Positions 1-8,321 of a stretch of DNA of 47,743 nt are shown piece by piece. Position 1 is the stretch's first letter, and the number at the start of each line of letters is the position of its first letter. The notes below the pieces were generated by a model, which saw nothing but the letters and a program-made list of their open reading frames with translations, made no database searches and was not told where the DNA came from. This DNA is from Deltaproteobacteria bacterium. Its GTDB lineage: Bacteria; Bdellovibrionota_C; UBA2361; SZUA-149; JADLFC01. The stretch spans positions 1 through 47,743 of the forward strand of contig JADLFC010000051.1 of the NCBI GenBank assembly GCA_020845775.1, given 5' to 3'. The position numbers and the translations under genes are program-made.

Positions 1-118
1 ACGACTGTCCGCGATTACCTACTTTCTTAAGTGTAGATTAGGTAAAAAGTGATTTATAGAGAACCTACAATTTCTACTCTTGCTAAAGAGCCAATATTAG
101 TCGACTCTCGTAAAGGGG

Positions 119-154
119 CAAGCAAAAGTAGCGACAAAACTTTCTATTTGCTTG
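119..154 (+). other. Hairpin in the leader upstream of tal
   Basis: An 8-base arm CAAGCAAA (119-126) is complementary to TTTGCTTG (147-154) across a 20-base loop. It lies about 60 bases upstream of the transaldolase start and could be a leader RNA structure or the tail of an upstream unit. No T-tract follows, so it is not a convincing terminator. Nothing else in bases 1-211 was recognised. Confidence 0.3.
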
Positions 155-211
155 TCCGCATTTGCATCTAAATTCTGTTATTTTGTTTTACTTTAGTAGG
201 AATCTAACCCA

Positions 212-1333
212 ATGGCTGTTAATGCACTTAAACAATTGACTGAACTTGGCCAAAGTGTCTGGTACGATAACATTAGTAGAGATATGATTGCCGATGGGAC
301 TCTTAAATCCCTAATAGAAAACTATTCAGTAAGGGGGCTCACATCGAACCCCAGCATTTTTAATATGGCCATTGGCGGCAGTGCTATATACGATAATCAA
401 ATTAAGTCGGCGCGCAAGAATGGCTTAGATACTAACCATATTTTTGAACAACTCGCCGTAAAAGATATCGGCGATGCAGCAGATATAATGGCGCCGATCT
501 TTAAATCTAGTGAGGGCAACGACGGTTTTGTTAGTATCGAAGTCTCGCCACTCTTGGCACATGACACTAAAGAATCTGTTGTCGAGGCTAAGCGACTTCA
601 CTCGGCTCTCTCTAGACCCAATATTATGATAAAAATACCTGGGACTCAAAACGGTTTGCCGGCTGTTAGAGAATTACTGGAAGAGGGAATTAACGTAAAT
701 ATCACTCTATTGTTCTCAGTGGAAAACTACCGACAGGTGGCTATCACTTATTGCGAGGCACTAGAAGCCAGGATTAAAAAGGGCTTGCCAGTGGATAAAG
801 TGCGCTCAGTTGCAAGCTTCTTTGTAAGTCGAGTTGATTCCGCTATAGATGCAAAGCTACAGAAAATTATAGACGGCGCTGATGCCGCACGGGGCAAACG
901 GGCTAAGGAATTACTAGGGCAGTTTGGCATAGCAAACTCAAAACTTGCCTATCTAGCATTTAAGGAAATATTTCATGGTGATCGGTTTAAAGCTTTGAGA
1001 GACAAAGGAGCAAGCGTTCAGAGACCTTTATGGGCAAGTACGAGCACAAAAAATCCAAACTATAGAGATGTGATGTACGTAGAAACTCTCATTGGACCAG
1101 AAACAGTTAACACTATGCCGCATGCTACGCTCGAGGCATTCGCAGATCATGGCATTGCGACCTTAACTCTGGATAAGATGGTCGCGGAGGCAAAGGCAGT
1201 AAAGGACTCTCTAGAAGACTTAGACATTGATACTCATAAAGTGCTTCAGGATTTGCAGGTCGATGGCGTAAAGAAATTCGAAGAGTCTTTTTTGGCAATT
1301 GGTGAGACCATCTCTAAAAAGATTGCTGAGTAA
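212..1333 (+). CDS. tal: Transaldolase
   Basis: Transaldolase, which moves a dihydroxyacetone unit between sugar phosphates in the non-oxidative pentose-phosphate pathway (cytoplasm). The 373-residue product fits the longer family seen in cyanobacteria and actinobacteria, not the ~317-residue TalB type. The N-terminal region has the family pattern SVWYDNISRDMI and GLTSNPSIFN. The strand IKIPGT carries the likely Schiff-base lysine at about residue 141, and ASFFVSRVDSAID follows. The ATG has an AGGA-type ribosome site 9 bases upstream. It heads a same-strand run with gnd, zwf and an opcA-like gene, consistent with one pentose-phosphate operon. No truncation is seen. Confidence 0.95.
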   Translation: MAVNALKQLTELGQSVWYDNISRDMIADGTLKSLIENYSVRGLTSNPSIFNMAIGGSAIYDNQIKSARKNGLDTNHIFEQLAVKDIGDAADIMAPIFKSSEGNDGFVSIEVSPLLAHDTKESVVEAKRLHSALSRPNIMIKIPGTQNGLPAVRELLEEGINVNITLLFSVENYRQVAITYCEALEARIKKGLPVDKVRSVASFFVSRVDSAIDAKLQKIIDGADAARGKRAKELLGQFGIANSKLAYLAFKEIFHGDRFKALRDKGASVQRPLWASTSTKNPNYRDVMYVETLIGPETVNTMPHATLEAFADHGIATLTLDKMVAEAKAVKDSLEDLDIDTHKVLQDLQVDGVKKFEESFLAIGETISKKIAE

Positions 1334-1379
1334 AATTGTTTTACAAGTGCGCTGGGTTTTTTCCTAGGAGAATGTTTAT

Positions 1380-2273
1380 ATGCAGATAGCTTTTGTGGGC
1401 TTGGGTAAAATGGGCGCCAATATGGTGCGGCGGTTGATTCGCGGAGGACATGAAGTTGTTGGCTACGATATGAACGCAGCCACTGTTTCTGAACTCCAAA
1501 ATGAGGATATGATAGCAGCGGATGGGCTTGCAGGTCTGGTAAAAGCTCTGAATAGGCCACGAGTAGTTTGGATGATGGTGCCAGCAGGAAAGATTGTAGA
1601 CGAAACTATTGCTTCCTTAATCCCATTGCTAGATGCGGAGGATATTTTAATTGATGGCGGCAATAGCCGCTATACTGATACGATAGAGCGAGAACTAAAG
1701 CTTAGGTCTAAAAACATTTACTATTTAGATGCAGGGACTAGTGGGGGGGTGTGGGGATTAAAGGTGGGTTATTGCCTGATGGTAGGCGGAGATAAAAAGG
1801 CCGTCGATATCGTTAGCCCAGTATTTAAAACCTTGGCTCCGGAAAATGGTTTCTTGCACGTTGGGCCGAGCGGTGCTGGGCATTATGCAAAAATGATTCA
1901 TAACGGAATCGAATATGGCATTATGCAGGCCTACGCCGAAGGTTTTGATTTGCTTGAGAGCTCGAGGTTTGAGTTCGATTTGCCGTCTATATCGCAGTTG
2001 TGGAACCAGGGCAGCGTAATTCGCTCATGGCTGTTAGAGCTAATTGCGGCAGCACTTAAGGAGGATCCAAAGCTCGAAGAGCTAAAAGGTTATGTTTCAG
2101 ATTCTGGCGAAGGAAGGTGGACAGTGCAGGAGTCAATCGATCTCGCGGTTCCAGCGCCAGTCATCACGGCCTCACTGCAGGCGCGATTTAGGTCGCGTCG
2201 GGAGAATACTTTTAGCGATAGACTTCTTGCAGCTATGCGAAATCAATTTGGGGGCCATGCCGTTAAAAAATGA
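1380..2273 (+). CDS. gnd: 6-phosphogluconate dehydrogenase, decarboxylating (short type)
   Basis: Oxidative decarboxylation of 6-phosphogluconate to ribulose-5-phosphate with NAD(P) reduction. At 297 residues it is the short, single-repeat form (GntZ/YqeC-like), not the ~470-residue Gnd. The N-terminal Rossmann motif VGLGKMGANM starts near residue 6. IDGGNSRYTDT is the family signature, and KMIHNGIEYG contains the likely catalytic lysine (about residue 171). A TAGGAG ribosome site lies 8 bases before the ATG. Its stop overlaps the zwf start in an ATGA tetranucleotide, so the two are translationally coupled. Confidence 0.94.
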   Translation: MQIAFVGLGKMGANMVRRLIRGGHEVVGYDMNAATVSELQNEDMIAADGLAGLVKALNRPRVVWMMVPAGKIVDETIASLIPLLDAEDILIDGGNSRYTDTIERELKLRSKNIYYLDAGTSGGVWGLKVGYCLMVGGDKKAVDIVSPVFKTLAPENGFLHVGPSGAGHYAKMIHNGIEYGIMQAYAEGFDLLESSRFEFDLPSISQLWNQGSVIRSWLLELIAAALKEDPKLEELKGYVSDSGEGRWTVQESIDLAVPAPVITASLQARFRSRRENTFSDRLLAAMRNQFGGHAVKK

Positions 2274-3829
2274 CTAATCCATTTAAGTCGAGCGAATTGA
2301 CATCATTGCGGGAGTTGCCACCTTGTGCCGTTGTAATCTTCGGGGCTTCAGGAGATTTGACCAGCCGCAAACTGGTTCCTGCACTGTACAATTTGTTTGT
2401 AGACGGTTTATTGCCAAAGCAATTTGAAGTGATTGGAGTCGCTCGTCGCGATATGTCCGGCGAGGCCTTTGTCCAAGTCCTCGAGGAGTCATTAAAAGCA
2501 CATTCGCGAAGGAAGCTAAGCGATAAGGCCGCCTGGCAAACTTTTTCATCACATGTCTCTTACCTCTCAAGCGAGTTCGATGCGCCAAAGGGCTATGCGC
2601 TATTAAAGGAAAAATTAGAGGCGCTCGATCGAGAGTCTGGAATTCAACACGACCGCATCTTCTATCTAGCGACATCACCGGATTATTTTGAGATTATACC
2701 TAAGCAGTTATCGGTTGCTGGCCTTCTCAATTCCGAGCACGTTTTTTCTTCGGAGTCGCCCGGGCTTGCTCGCGTCATTATAGAAAAACCCTTTGGTCAC
2801 GATCTCGCTTCGGGACGAGGGTTGAATAGGGCATTAGCTAGTTATGCGCGAGAAGATCAGATATATCGAATAGATCACTATTTGGGCAAAGAAACGGTTC
2901 AGAATTTGCTAGTTTTTCGCTTTTCGAATGGCATATTTGAGCCAATCTGGAATCACAAATATATCTCGCATGTGGAAATATCTGTTTGCGAATCGGTGGG
3001 TGTCGGAAACAGGGCAGGGTATTTCGATCGCGCAGGTATCCTTCGCGACATTGTGCAGAATCACGTGATGCAGCTCCTGTGTTTGGTTGCACTCGAGCCA
3101 CCAGTGGCGTTTGAAGCCGATGCCGTCCGCGATGAGAAGGTAAAGGTCTTGCGCTCAGTGCGAGTTATCCCTCAATCGGAAGTGTCGCAGAAGGCTGTTC
3201 GAGGTCGCTATCTGGCAGGTCATATAGCTGGTAAAGACGTTCCCGGATATTTGGCGGAACCAGGGGTAAGTGAGGATTCGGTCACGGAAACCTTTGCCGC
3301 TATGGAACTAATGATCGATAACTGGAGATGGGCAGGGGTTCCCTTTTTTATTAGGGCCGGAAAACGCCTTCCCAAAAGGGTTACAGAGATATCGGTTCAC
3401 TTTCACAAAGTCCCGCTTACGCTTTTTTCTGGGGAAGAGGTCGACGTATTGCGGCCAAACATCCTATCGTTCCAGATTCAACCAGATGAAGGCATATCCC
3501 TTAAGATTAGTGCAAAACCTCCCGGCCCAAAAGTTCAGGTGCAGCCGGTAAATATGGAATTTAGTTATGGAACCTCTTTTGGCGTGGAGCCGCCAGAGGC
3601 GTATGAGAGGTTATTGCTCGATTGCATGCGCAAAGACGCAACCCTGTTTACTAGAAATGACGAGATAGAGGAATCGTGGAAAATAGTAATGCCAATACTG
3701 GGCGCTTGGAGCGATAAGGGTTATACTTCTTGTCCGGTTTATGGCTACAAGGCAGGAACTTGGGGCCCAGTCGCAGCTGATGAGCTCATTTCCAAGCGCG
3801 TTGGCATTAGCGGGTGGAGGCGCTTGTAG
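2270..3829 (+). CDS. zwf: Glucose-6-phosphate 1-dehydrogenase
   Basis: First enzyme of the oxidative pentose-phosphate pathway: glucose-6-phosphate to 6-phosphogluconolactone with NADP reduction. The length of 519 residues is normal. The nucleotide-binding motif GASGDL is at residues 25-30. EKPFGHD and the active-site signature DHYLGKE (about residues 202-208) are intact. It starts by a 4-base overlap with gnd and ends one base into the preferred GTG start of the OpcA-like gene, so gnd, zwf and opcA are tightly coupled. Lactonase (pgl) is not adjacent. Confidence 0.96.
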   Translation: MTNPFKSSELTSLRELPPCAVVIFGASGDLTSRKLVPALYNLFVDGLLPKQFEVIGVARRDMSGEAFVQVLEESLKAHSRRKLSDKAAWQTFSSHVSYLSSEFDAPKGYALLKEKLEALDRESGIQHDRIFYLATSPDYFEIIPKQLSVAGLLNSEHVFSSESPGLARVIIEKPFGHDLASGRGLNRALASYAREDQIYRIDHYLGKETVQNLLVFRFSNGIFEPIWNHKYISHVEISVCESVGVGNRAGYFDRAGILRDIVQNHVMQLLCLVALEPPVAFEADAVRDEKVKVLRSVRVIPQSEVSQKAVRGRYLAGHIAGKDVPGYLAEPGVSEDSVTETFAAMELMIDNWRWAGVPFFIRAGKRLPKRVTEISVHFHKVPLTLFSGEEVDVLRPNILSFQIQPDEGISLKISAKPPGPKVQVQPVNMEFSYGTSFGVEPPEAYERLLLDCMRKDATLFTRNDEIEESWKIVMPILGAWSDKGYTSCPVYGYKAGTWGPVAADELISKRVGISGWRRL

Positions 3830-5136
3830 TGACTAGCGACAAGCCGGGCGGATGTCCGGAAAAGAGTTCCTCGCTCTTGCATCGATATTTCCAAGTCGAT
3901 TTAGACAAAGTCGAGTCGGCCTTAAGAGCTATCTGGCGACAGACCGCCGAGCGAGATTTTGCAGAAGATTCCGAACGCGCAAAAAGCCTTCAGTCCAGCC
4001 CGCGCGTTAGGGCAATATTTTCGAATATTATTTTTCTTTGCTCATCGGAGAAAACGGGTGTCGAGCACGATGTAGACGAGTTAATTGGAGAGCTTTGCAT
4101 TGCACATCCCTCGCGTTTTTTTGTAGTCGAGTTCTCGGCGGAAAAAAATTACAGCGATGCGAACAAAAGTGTTTTGCCAATCGAGACGTTTGTCTCATCG
4201 CGTTGCGCGTTGGCACATTCTGGAGCACACGTTTGTTCGGAGGAAGTCTACATAAGGACTAGTCGGGAGGGTTTCGCTGGAATTCCGAGCTTGCTTTTGG
4301 GGCTGTTAGTAGCAGATGTGTCGGCAGTCATGGTGCTAAATTGCGATCCATTTTTCCCTTGTGGCAGCAAAGGGCGTCGTAGCTGCGAAGATGGAAGTGG
4401 AGTAATGGAGTTGTTTTCTCTTCTGTGGCCCATCTGCGATCGCGTAATATATGATTCGCGGCAGTTCTCTAAATACCTTAGCAATGGGCCAAGGTTTATT
4501 GAGCATGTTGGTAGTCTATGTAAAAGGGCTCGCGAGGAGGATGGTATTGTCGGAGCGTCTGGTTGTGCAGGCAGTTTGGAAAACTCTGGACATGGCAATC
4601 TGGGTGTGCGCGACCTTAGCTGGGTGAGGCTTAAGGGATTTTGCGATTCTGTAGCTGGCCTTTTTGAGCTCCCTAGAGAGCAGGGAGCAGTGAGACGCAT
4701 TGTGCGAGTGGTGATTGTTTGTAGCCAGTTGTCGGATGAATTTGTTGAATTGCCGTCTGATGCGTGTTTGCTGGGTGCTTGGATTTTAAGTCGACTTGGA
4801 TTTACTCCGACAACTGTAAGGAAAATTAGTGGAGAGCCGAGAGGTTTTGAGGTATTAAGCCGCAATCTTTCTGGTTCCGAGGAACTCAAAGTCATTTTTT
4901 GTTCTCGTGGAGATAGTATAGATAATAGTTTTAGCGCCTGCGTGGACGAAGTTATATTCGATTTTGCGGCCGATACGAGAGTGCCAAGTGCAAGAGTTGC
5001 AAGGGGAGAGGCCTTATCCAAATTAGATATTTCGCTAGCGCGTATTTTAGTTTCGGAAATAAGAGCTTCTGGCGATGGCGATGAGTTAGCTATAATTTCA
5101 ACAATGGTGCATAAACTGGGCGAGTTGATGGCGTAA
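3829..5136 (+). CDS. opcA: OpcA-like glucose-6-phosphate dehydrogenase assembly protein
   Basis: Probable OpcA family member, a protein that activates or assembles glucose-6-phosphate dehydrogenase in cyanobacteria and actinobacteria. Support comes from its position directly after zwf and from family-like segments: IFSNIIFL, HPSRFFVVEF, CSEEVYIRTS, SLLLGLLVADVSAVMVLNCDPFF and CDRVIYDSRQFSKYL. The start is uncertain. GTG at 3829 overlaps the zwf stop (TAGTG) and has GGAGG at 3816-3820, 8 bases upstream; an in-frame GTG at 3814 lacks this spacing. About 435 residues. The C-terminal half has no motif I can name. Family assignment is moderately sure; function is inferred from context. Confidence 0.72.
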   Translation: MTSDKPGGCPEKSSSLLHRYFQVDLDKVESALRAIWRQTAERDFAEDSERAKSLQSSPRVRAIFSNIIFLCSSEKTGVEHDVDELIGELCIAHPSRFFVVEFSAEKNYSDANKSVLPIETFVSSRCALAHSGAHVCSEEVYIRTSREGFAGIPSLLLGLLVADVSAVMVLNCDPFFPCGSKGRRSCEDGSGVMELFSLLWPICDRVIYDSRQFSKYLSNGPRFIEHVGSLCKRAREEDGIVGASGCAGSLENSGHGNLGVRDLSWVRLKGFCDSVAGLFELPREQGAVRRIVRVVIVCSQLSDEFVELPSDACLLGAWILSRLGFTPTTVRKISGEPRGFEVLSRNLSGSEELKVIFCSRGDSIDNSFSACVDEVIFDFAADTRVPSARVARGEALSKLDISLARILVSEIRASGDGDELAIISTMVHKLGELMA

Positions 5137-5138
5137 CT

Positions 5139-6314
5139 ATGTTGTCGTTAAAATTAGGACAATCGGCAGAGAAACTGCAGCTAGATTTTGCGAAGTGGCT
5201 CAAAGCTAATCCGCCACCGGCGGTGGTTAGGCGACTTGATTTGGAAAGTTTTGTAGAAATTAGCACTAAGTGGCAAAGGCAACTTGCCTCTGAGCGATGG
5301 GTCGCAGTGCACTGGCCAGAAGAGTTTGGCGGACGGGGTTTAAGTTTAGTCGAGGAGGCCTTAATTCAGCAAATGCTTGCTGAAGTCAATTCCCCACAGC
5401 TAATCAATTTGTTTGGCATAACGATGGTGGGGCCAGTTCTAATCGAGCACGGTAGCCAGGAGCAAAAGAAGCGGTTTCTTTCTAAGATTCTCTCGGCGGA
5501 AGAGATTTGGTGTCAGGGTTTTAGCGAGCCTCAAGCGGGAAGTGACTTGGCCTCGCTAGGTACTCGGGCCGATAGGGTTCAGGATGGTTTGCGCGTATTT
5601 TGGCGCATCAATGGACAAAAAGTTTGGACCAGCTTTGCTCAGTATGCTGACTGGTGTTTTATGTTGGCGAGAACAGATGTGAATGCTCGTAAACATGAGG
5701 GGCTTAGCTATTTTCTCGTTCCCATGGAGGCAAGTGGTATCTGCGTTAAGCCCTTAATGCAGATTTCTGGAGACGATGAGTTTAATGAAGTTTTTTTCGA
5801 GGATGTAGAAGTTGAGCAGGAAAATATAGTGGGGAACTTGGGGGATGGTTGGAAGATAGCCATATCTACGTTGATGTATGAGCGAGTTGTATTGACATTT
5901 GCCAGGCATCTGCAATCTCATGCCGCACTGAAAGACAGCGCTGAAGTGTTGCGGCAGTTACCCAATAACGATCAATCGCTCGCTAGCTTCGGGCGCTTGT
6001 TAGCTAAGAACATGGCAATTAGGGCGCTAGCCATCAACCATCTCATTGCCTATAGCGAGGGTGCTACTCCTGGGCCGGAGGGATCCTTGGACAAGCTAAT
6101 CTGGAGTGAAACATTTCAAGAGATTTGCTCGTTTGCGTTAGAGCTTCTTGGGGATTGGGCCCCGATTACGGGAGGAGCTGACTCGGTCAGGGATGGCATA
6201 CACCAGTATCGCTATCTCTACTCCCGAGGCCGAACTATTGCAGCGGGCACGTCGGAGATTCAGCGAAATATTATTGCCGAAAGGATTCTTGGGCTACCGC
6301 GTACGGCTAATTAG
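5139..6314 (+). CDS. Acyl-CoA dehydrogenase family protein
   Basis: FAD-dependent acyl-CoA dehydrogenase of usual length (391 residues), oxidising the alpha-beta bond of an acyl-CoA. The family motifs are visible: HWPEEFGGRGLS, WCQGFSEPQAGSDLASL, INGQKVWTSFAQYADW and the C-terminal GTSEIQRNIIAERILGLPR. The residue before the terminal GTSEIQ is Ala, whereas medium-chain enzymes carry the catalytic Glu there (YEGT). The same change occurs in FadE-type enzymes that act as heteromers or on sterol side chains, so the substrate is unknown. It starts 2 bases after opcA, probably in the same transcript. It ends base-to-base against the convergent minus-strand gene. Confidence 0.88.
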   Translation: MLSLKLGQSAEKLQLDFAKWLKANPPPAVVRRLDLESFVEISTKWQRQLASERWVAVHWPEEFGGRGLSLVEEALIQQMLAEVNSPQLINLFGITMVGPVLIEHGSQEQKKRFLSKILSAEEIWCQGFSEPQAGSDLASLGTRADRVQDGLRVFWRINGQKVWTSFAQYADWCFMLARTDVNARKHEGLSYFLVPMEASGICVKPLMQISGDDEFNEVFFEDVEVEQENIVGNLGDGWKIAISTLMYERVVLTFARHLQSHAALKDSAEVLRQLPNNDQSLASFGRLLAKNMAIRALAINHLIAYSEGATPGPEGSLDKLIWSETFQEICSFALELLGDWAPITGGADSVRDGIHQYRYLYSRGRTIAAGTSEIQRNIIAERILGLPRTAN

Positions 6315-6713
6315 TTAGTCTACGGAGTTGCTAGTGTCTCGCTGGGAGGTCGGCGCTTGGCGTGTTTTCTTTTTTGGCGCTGCTGCCTCCTCTTCTGTGC
6401 TTTTCATAGTCTCGTTATGCCAGGATTTAGCCAGTGCAATTGCTTCATCTATAAGCGGACACATTTGAGCAATTACTTCCGAAGCGATTACTTCCTCGAA
6501 TATGGCGAGGTCACTGGCCGTAGCTTGCGCCACCAAAGGATTTGGGCGACGAGCTAGTGTCTCTGGCGTTACGGAGCTAATGTCAATCAAAAGTCTACCA
6601 CTCTCGTCCTTAGATGTGCCAAGTACGCCATTTTCTAACATTGAAAGCACATCCGCACACGAAAGTTTTGTCAGATACAGGAATTTGGAGATGCTAACGA
6701 ATTCCATTGTCAT
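6315..6713 (-). CDS. Small putative helix-turn-helix protein
   Basis: A 132-residue protein that I do not recognise with certainty. The first ~50 residues (SISKFLYLTKLSCADVLSML, then GRLLIDISSVTPE) resemble a MerR/excisionase-type winged helix-turn-helix. The tail is charged and low in complexity (EEEAAAPKKKTRQ). Its ATG overlaps the stop of the upstream sigma-54-type regulator gene by 4 bases, so the two are co-translated and it probably works with that regulator. Its stop codon abuts the stop of the acyl-CoA dehydrogenase with no spacer. DNA binding is an inference. Confidence 0.6.
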   Translation of the reverse strand: MTMEFVSISKFLYLTKLSCADVLSMLENGVLGTSKDESGRLLIDISSVTPETLARRPNPLVAQATASDLAIFEEVIASEVIAQMCPLIDEAIALAKSWHNETMKSTEEEAAAPKKKTRQAPTSQRDTSNSVD

Positions 6714-8302
6714 AGCAACTGTCTAGTAGCAGAAAAGAGTTCCATAGCCTTTTTTGAGTCCTTTATAAACTTGGCGGCCACTTCAATGTCGCCGCCGGCA
6801 AGTTCAAGAGCTTTGTTTCTTATGTTTTCTTCAAGCTCCATTAGGCAAGTTTCTAGGGAATCGACCTGGTGATTTGCTACTGATGCTGCGGTGAGTAAGG
6901 CAGCTTCTCGAAAAACATCACGCGGTGTAAGTTCTGGCTCCCTCAAAAGGTCGTTCATGGCTGTATTCATGCATTCAAAATCGATTAGCCGACTGTTTTT
7001 TATATCTGCTAATTCGACCAATCGCGCAATAGTATTTTCAAGTTGTCGCAAGTTCCCTGGCCATGTGGCACTGATTAGCAGGCGATAAGCATCTTCAGTT
7101 AGGCCCTCGACTGAAACTGGTTCTGCTAATTGGTGTTGTGAGTCTGTTTTACTAGAGTATGCGCGTTCGATTAACACCTTTGCCAAAGAAAAGCTTGCCC
7201 CCGCTGCTATATCGAGCCTGCGCGTGTCTATAGAAGAGAGAAAAAGTTGTAGACGCTCAAGTCGATAGGCAAAGTCTTCGCGAATACAGCCAGTCTCCAC
7301 GAGCTCGTGCAATGGGCGATTAGTCGCAAAAATAAATCGAACATCGGCGACATGGCTATCGGCTTCGCCGACCCTTCTGTAAATTTTATTTTCGATAAAG
7401 GTTATCAGCTTGCCTTGTAGGTCCTGATCTATGCTCTGCAATTCGTCTATAAATAACGTGCCACTGTCTGCCAGCTTGACCAATCCCCACTTTTCCACGG
7501 CTCCAGTGTAGGCTCCAGCAACGGCGCCGAACAGTTCTGCTTGCACGAGCTCCGTTGACGAAAAATCTCGTGGTGTAATGCTAACAAATGGCCCGCGTCT
7601 TTGAGAAAGTTTATGCAGCGCTCGGGCTAATCTAGTTTTGCCGCTACCAGTGGGCCCAATGATTAGGGCGTTTTCGTTTGTGTAGCTGGCATAGCGCGGC
7701 AACCACTGCATCCACGTGTGTTGGCTCTTCGGATCGCACATAATAGGCACCCAGTCATCCTCCCATAAATGTGGCAATGGGCATTGACCGGATTCTCTCC
7801 GCTTCATCTCAGATATTACAAGAGGAAGAAGGTCTAGAAGCTGTTGCTCAAGTGTAGCAATAGTTGGCATACCGGATGGAGGCGCGATAGCGACGTTATC
7901 GATGAGACCGGAAGGTTTTAGTGATGAGCTATCCTTAAATAGAAGTGCGCCGACATAAGTTAGTTTTAAGGGATTGGACAGTGCTATAATGATGTAAATG
8001 TCGTTGTCGAATCTTTCGCGGAGTTGACTTAATAGGGCGCGAAGCCAGACGAGATCGCTTACTGCCATCCTGGCGTCAATATGCGCTATTAATACGTCGG
8101 GCCTTTCGGAGAACACTTTCGACCGCGCTTCCATGGGCGAGGTGGAGGTGATTTGCATGTTCTTGTAGTGAGAGGCGGCGGCAGAGCTGCGCAAGATGGC
8201 CGCGAGATATCTAGCATAGTCGGGAGAGCCTAGGATGCAAATGTCGAGGGAGAAAGAGTCTAACTGTTGGTTTGCGCTATGCGTGGATTGCTGCCCGGAC
8301 AT
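6710..8302 (-). CDS. Sigma-54-dependent transcriptional activator (NtrC-like AAA+)
   Basis: Bacterial enhancer-binding protein of 530 residues. Residues ~15-130 form a receiver-like or sensory domain without a clear phospho-Asp pattern. The AAA+ domain follows: Walker A GPTGSGKT (~216-223), the sigma-54 contact loop GAYTGA (~263-268), Walker B GTLFIDEL (~280) and sensor ATNR. The C-terminus (ENIRNKALELAGGDIEVAAKF) looks like a weak Fis-type helix-turn-helix, so DNA binding may be poor or supplied by a partner. An AAGGAT ribosome site precedes the ATG by 7 bases. It lies directly downstream of a degraded paralogue. It is a candidate activator of the secretion locus; no clear -24/-12 promoter was found in the window. 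Confidence 0.88.
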   Translation of the reverse strand: MSGQQSTHSANQQLDSFSLDICILGSPDYARYLAAILRSSAAASHYKNMQITSTSPMEARSKVFSERPDVLIAHIDARMAVSDLVWLRALLSQLRERFDNDIYIIIALSNPLKLTYVGALLFKDSSSLKPSGLIDNVAIAPPSGMPTIATLEQQLLDLLPLVISEMKRRESGQCPLPHLWEDDWVPIMCDPKSQHTWMQWLPRYASYTNENALIIGPTGSGKTRLARALHKLSQRRGPFVSITPRDFSSTELVQAELFGAVAGAYTGAVEKWGLVKLADSGTLFIDELQSIDQDLQGKLITFIENKIYRRVGEADSHVADVRFIFATNRPLHELVETGCIREDFAYRLERLQLFLSSIDTRRLDIAAGASFSLAKVLIERAYSSKTDSQHQLAEPVSVEGLTEDAYRLLISATWPGNLRQLENTIARLVELADIKNSRLIDFECMNTAMNDLLREPELTPRDVFREAALLTAASVANHQVDSLETCLMELEENIRNKALELAGGDIEVAAKFIKDSKKAMELFSATRQLL

Positions 8303-8321
8303 GTTGCGATCCTTCTATTAG

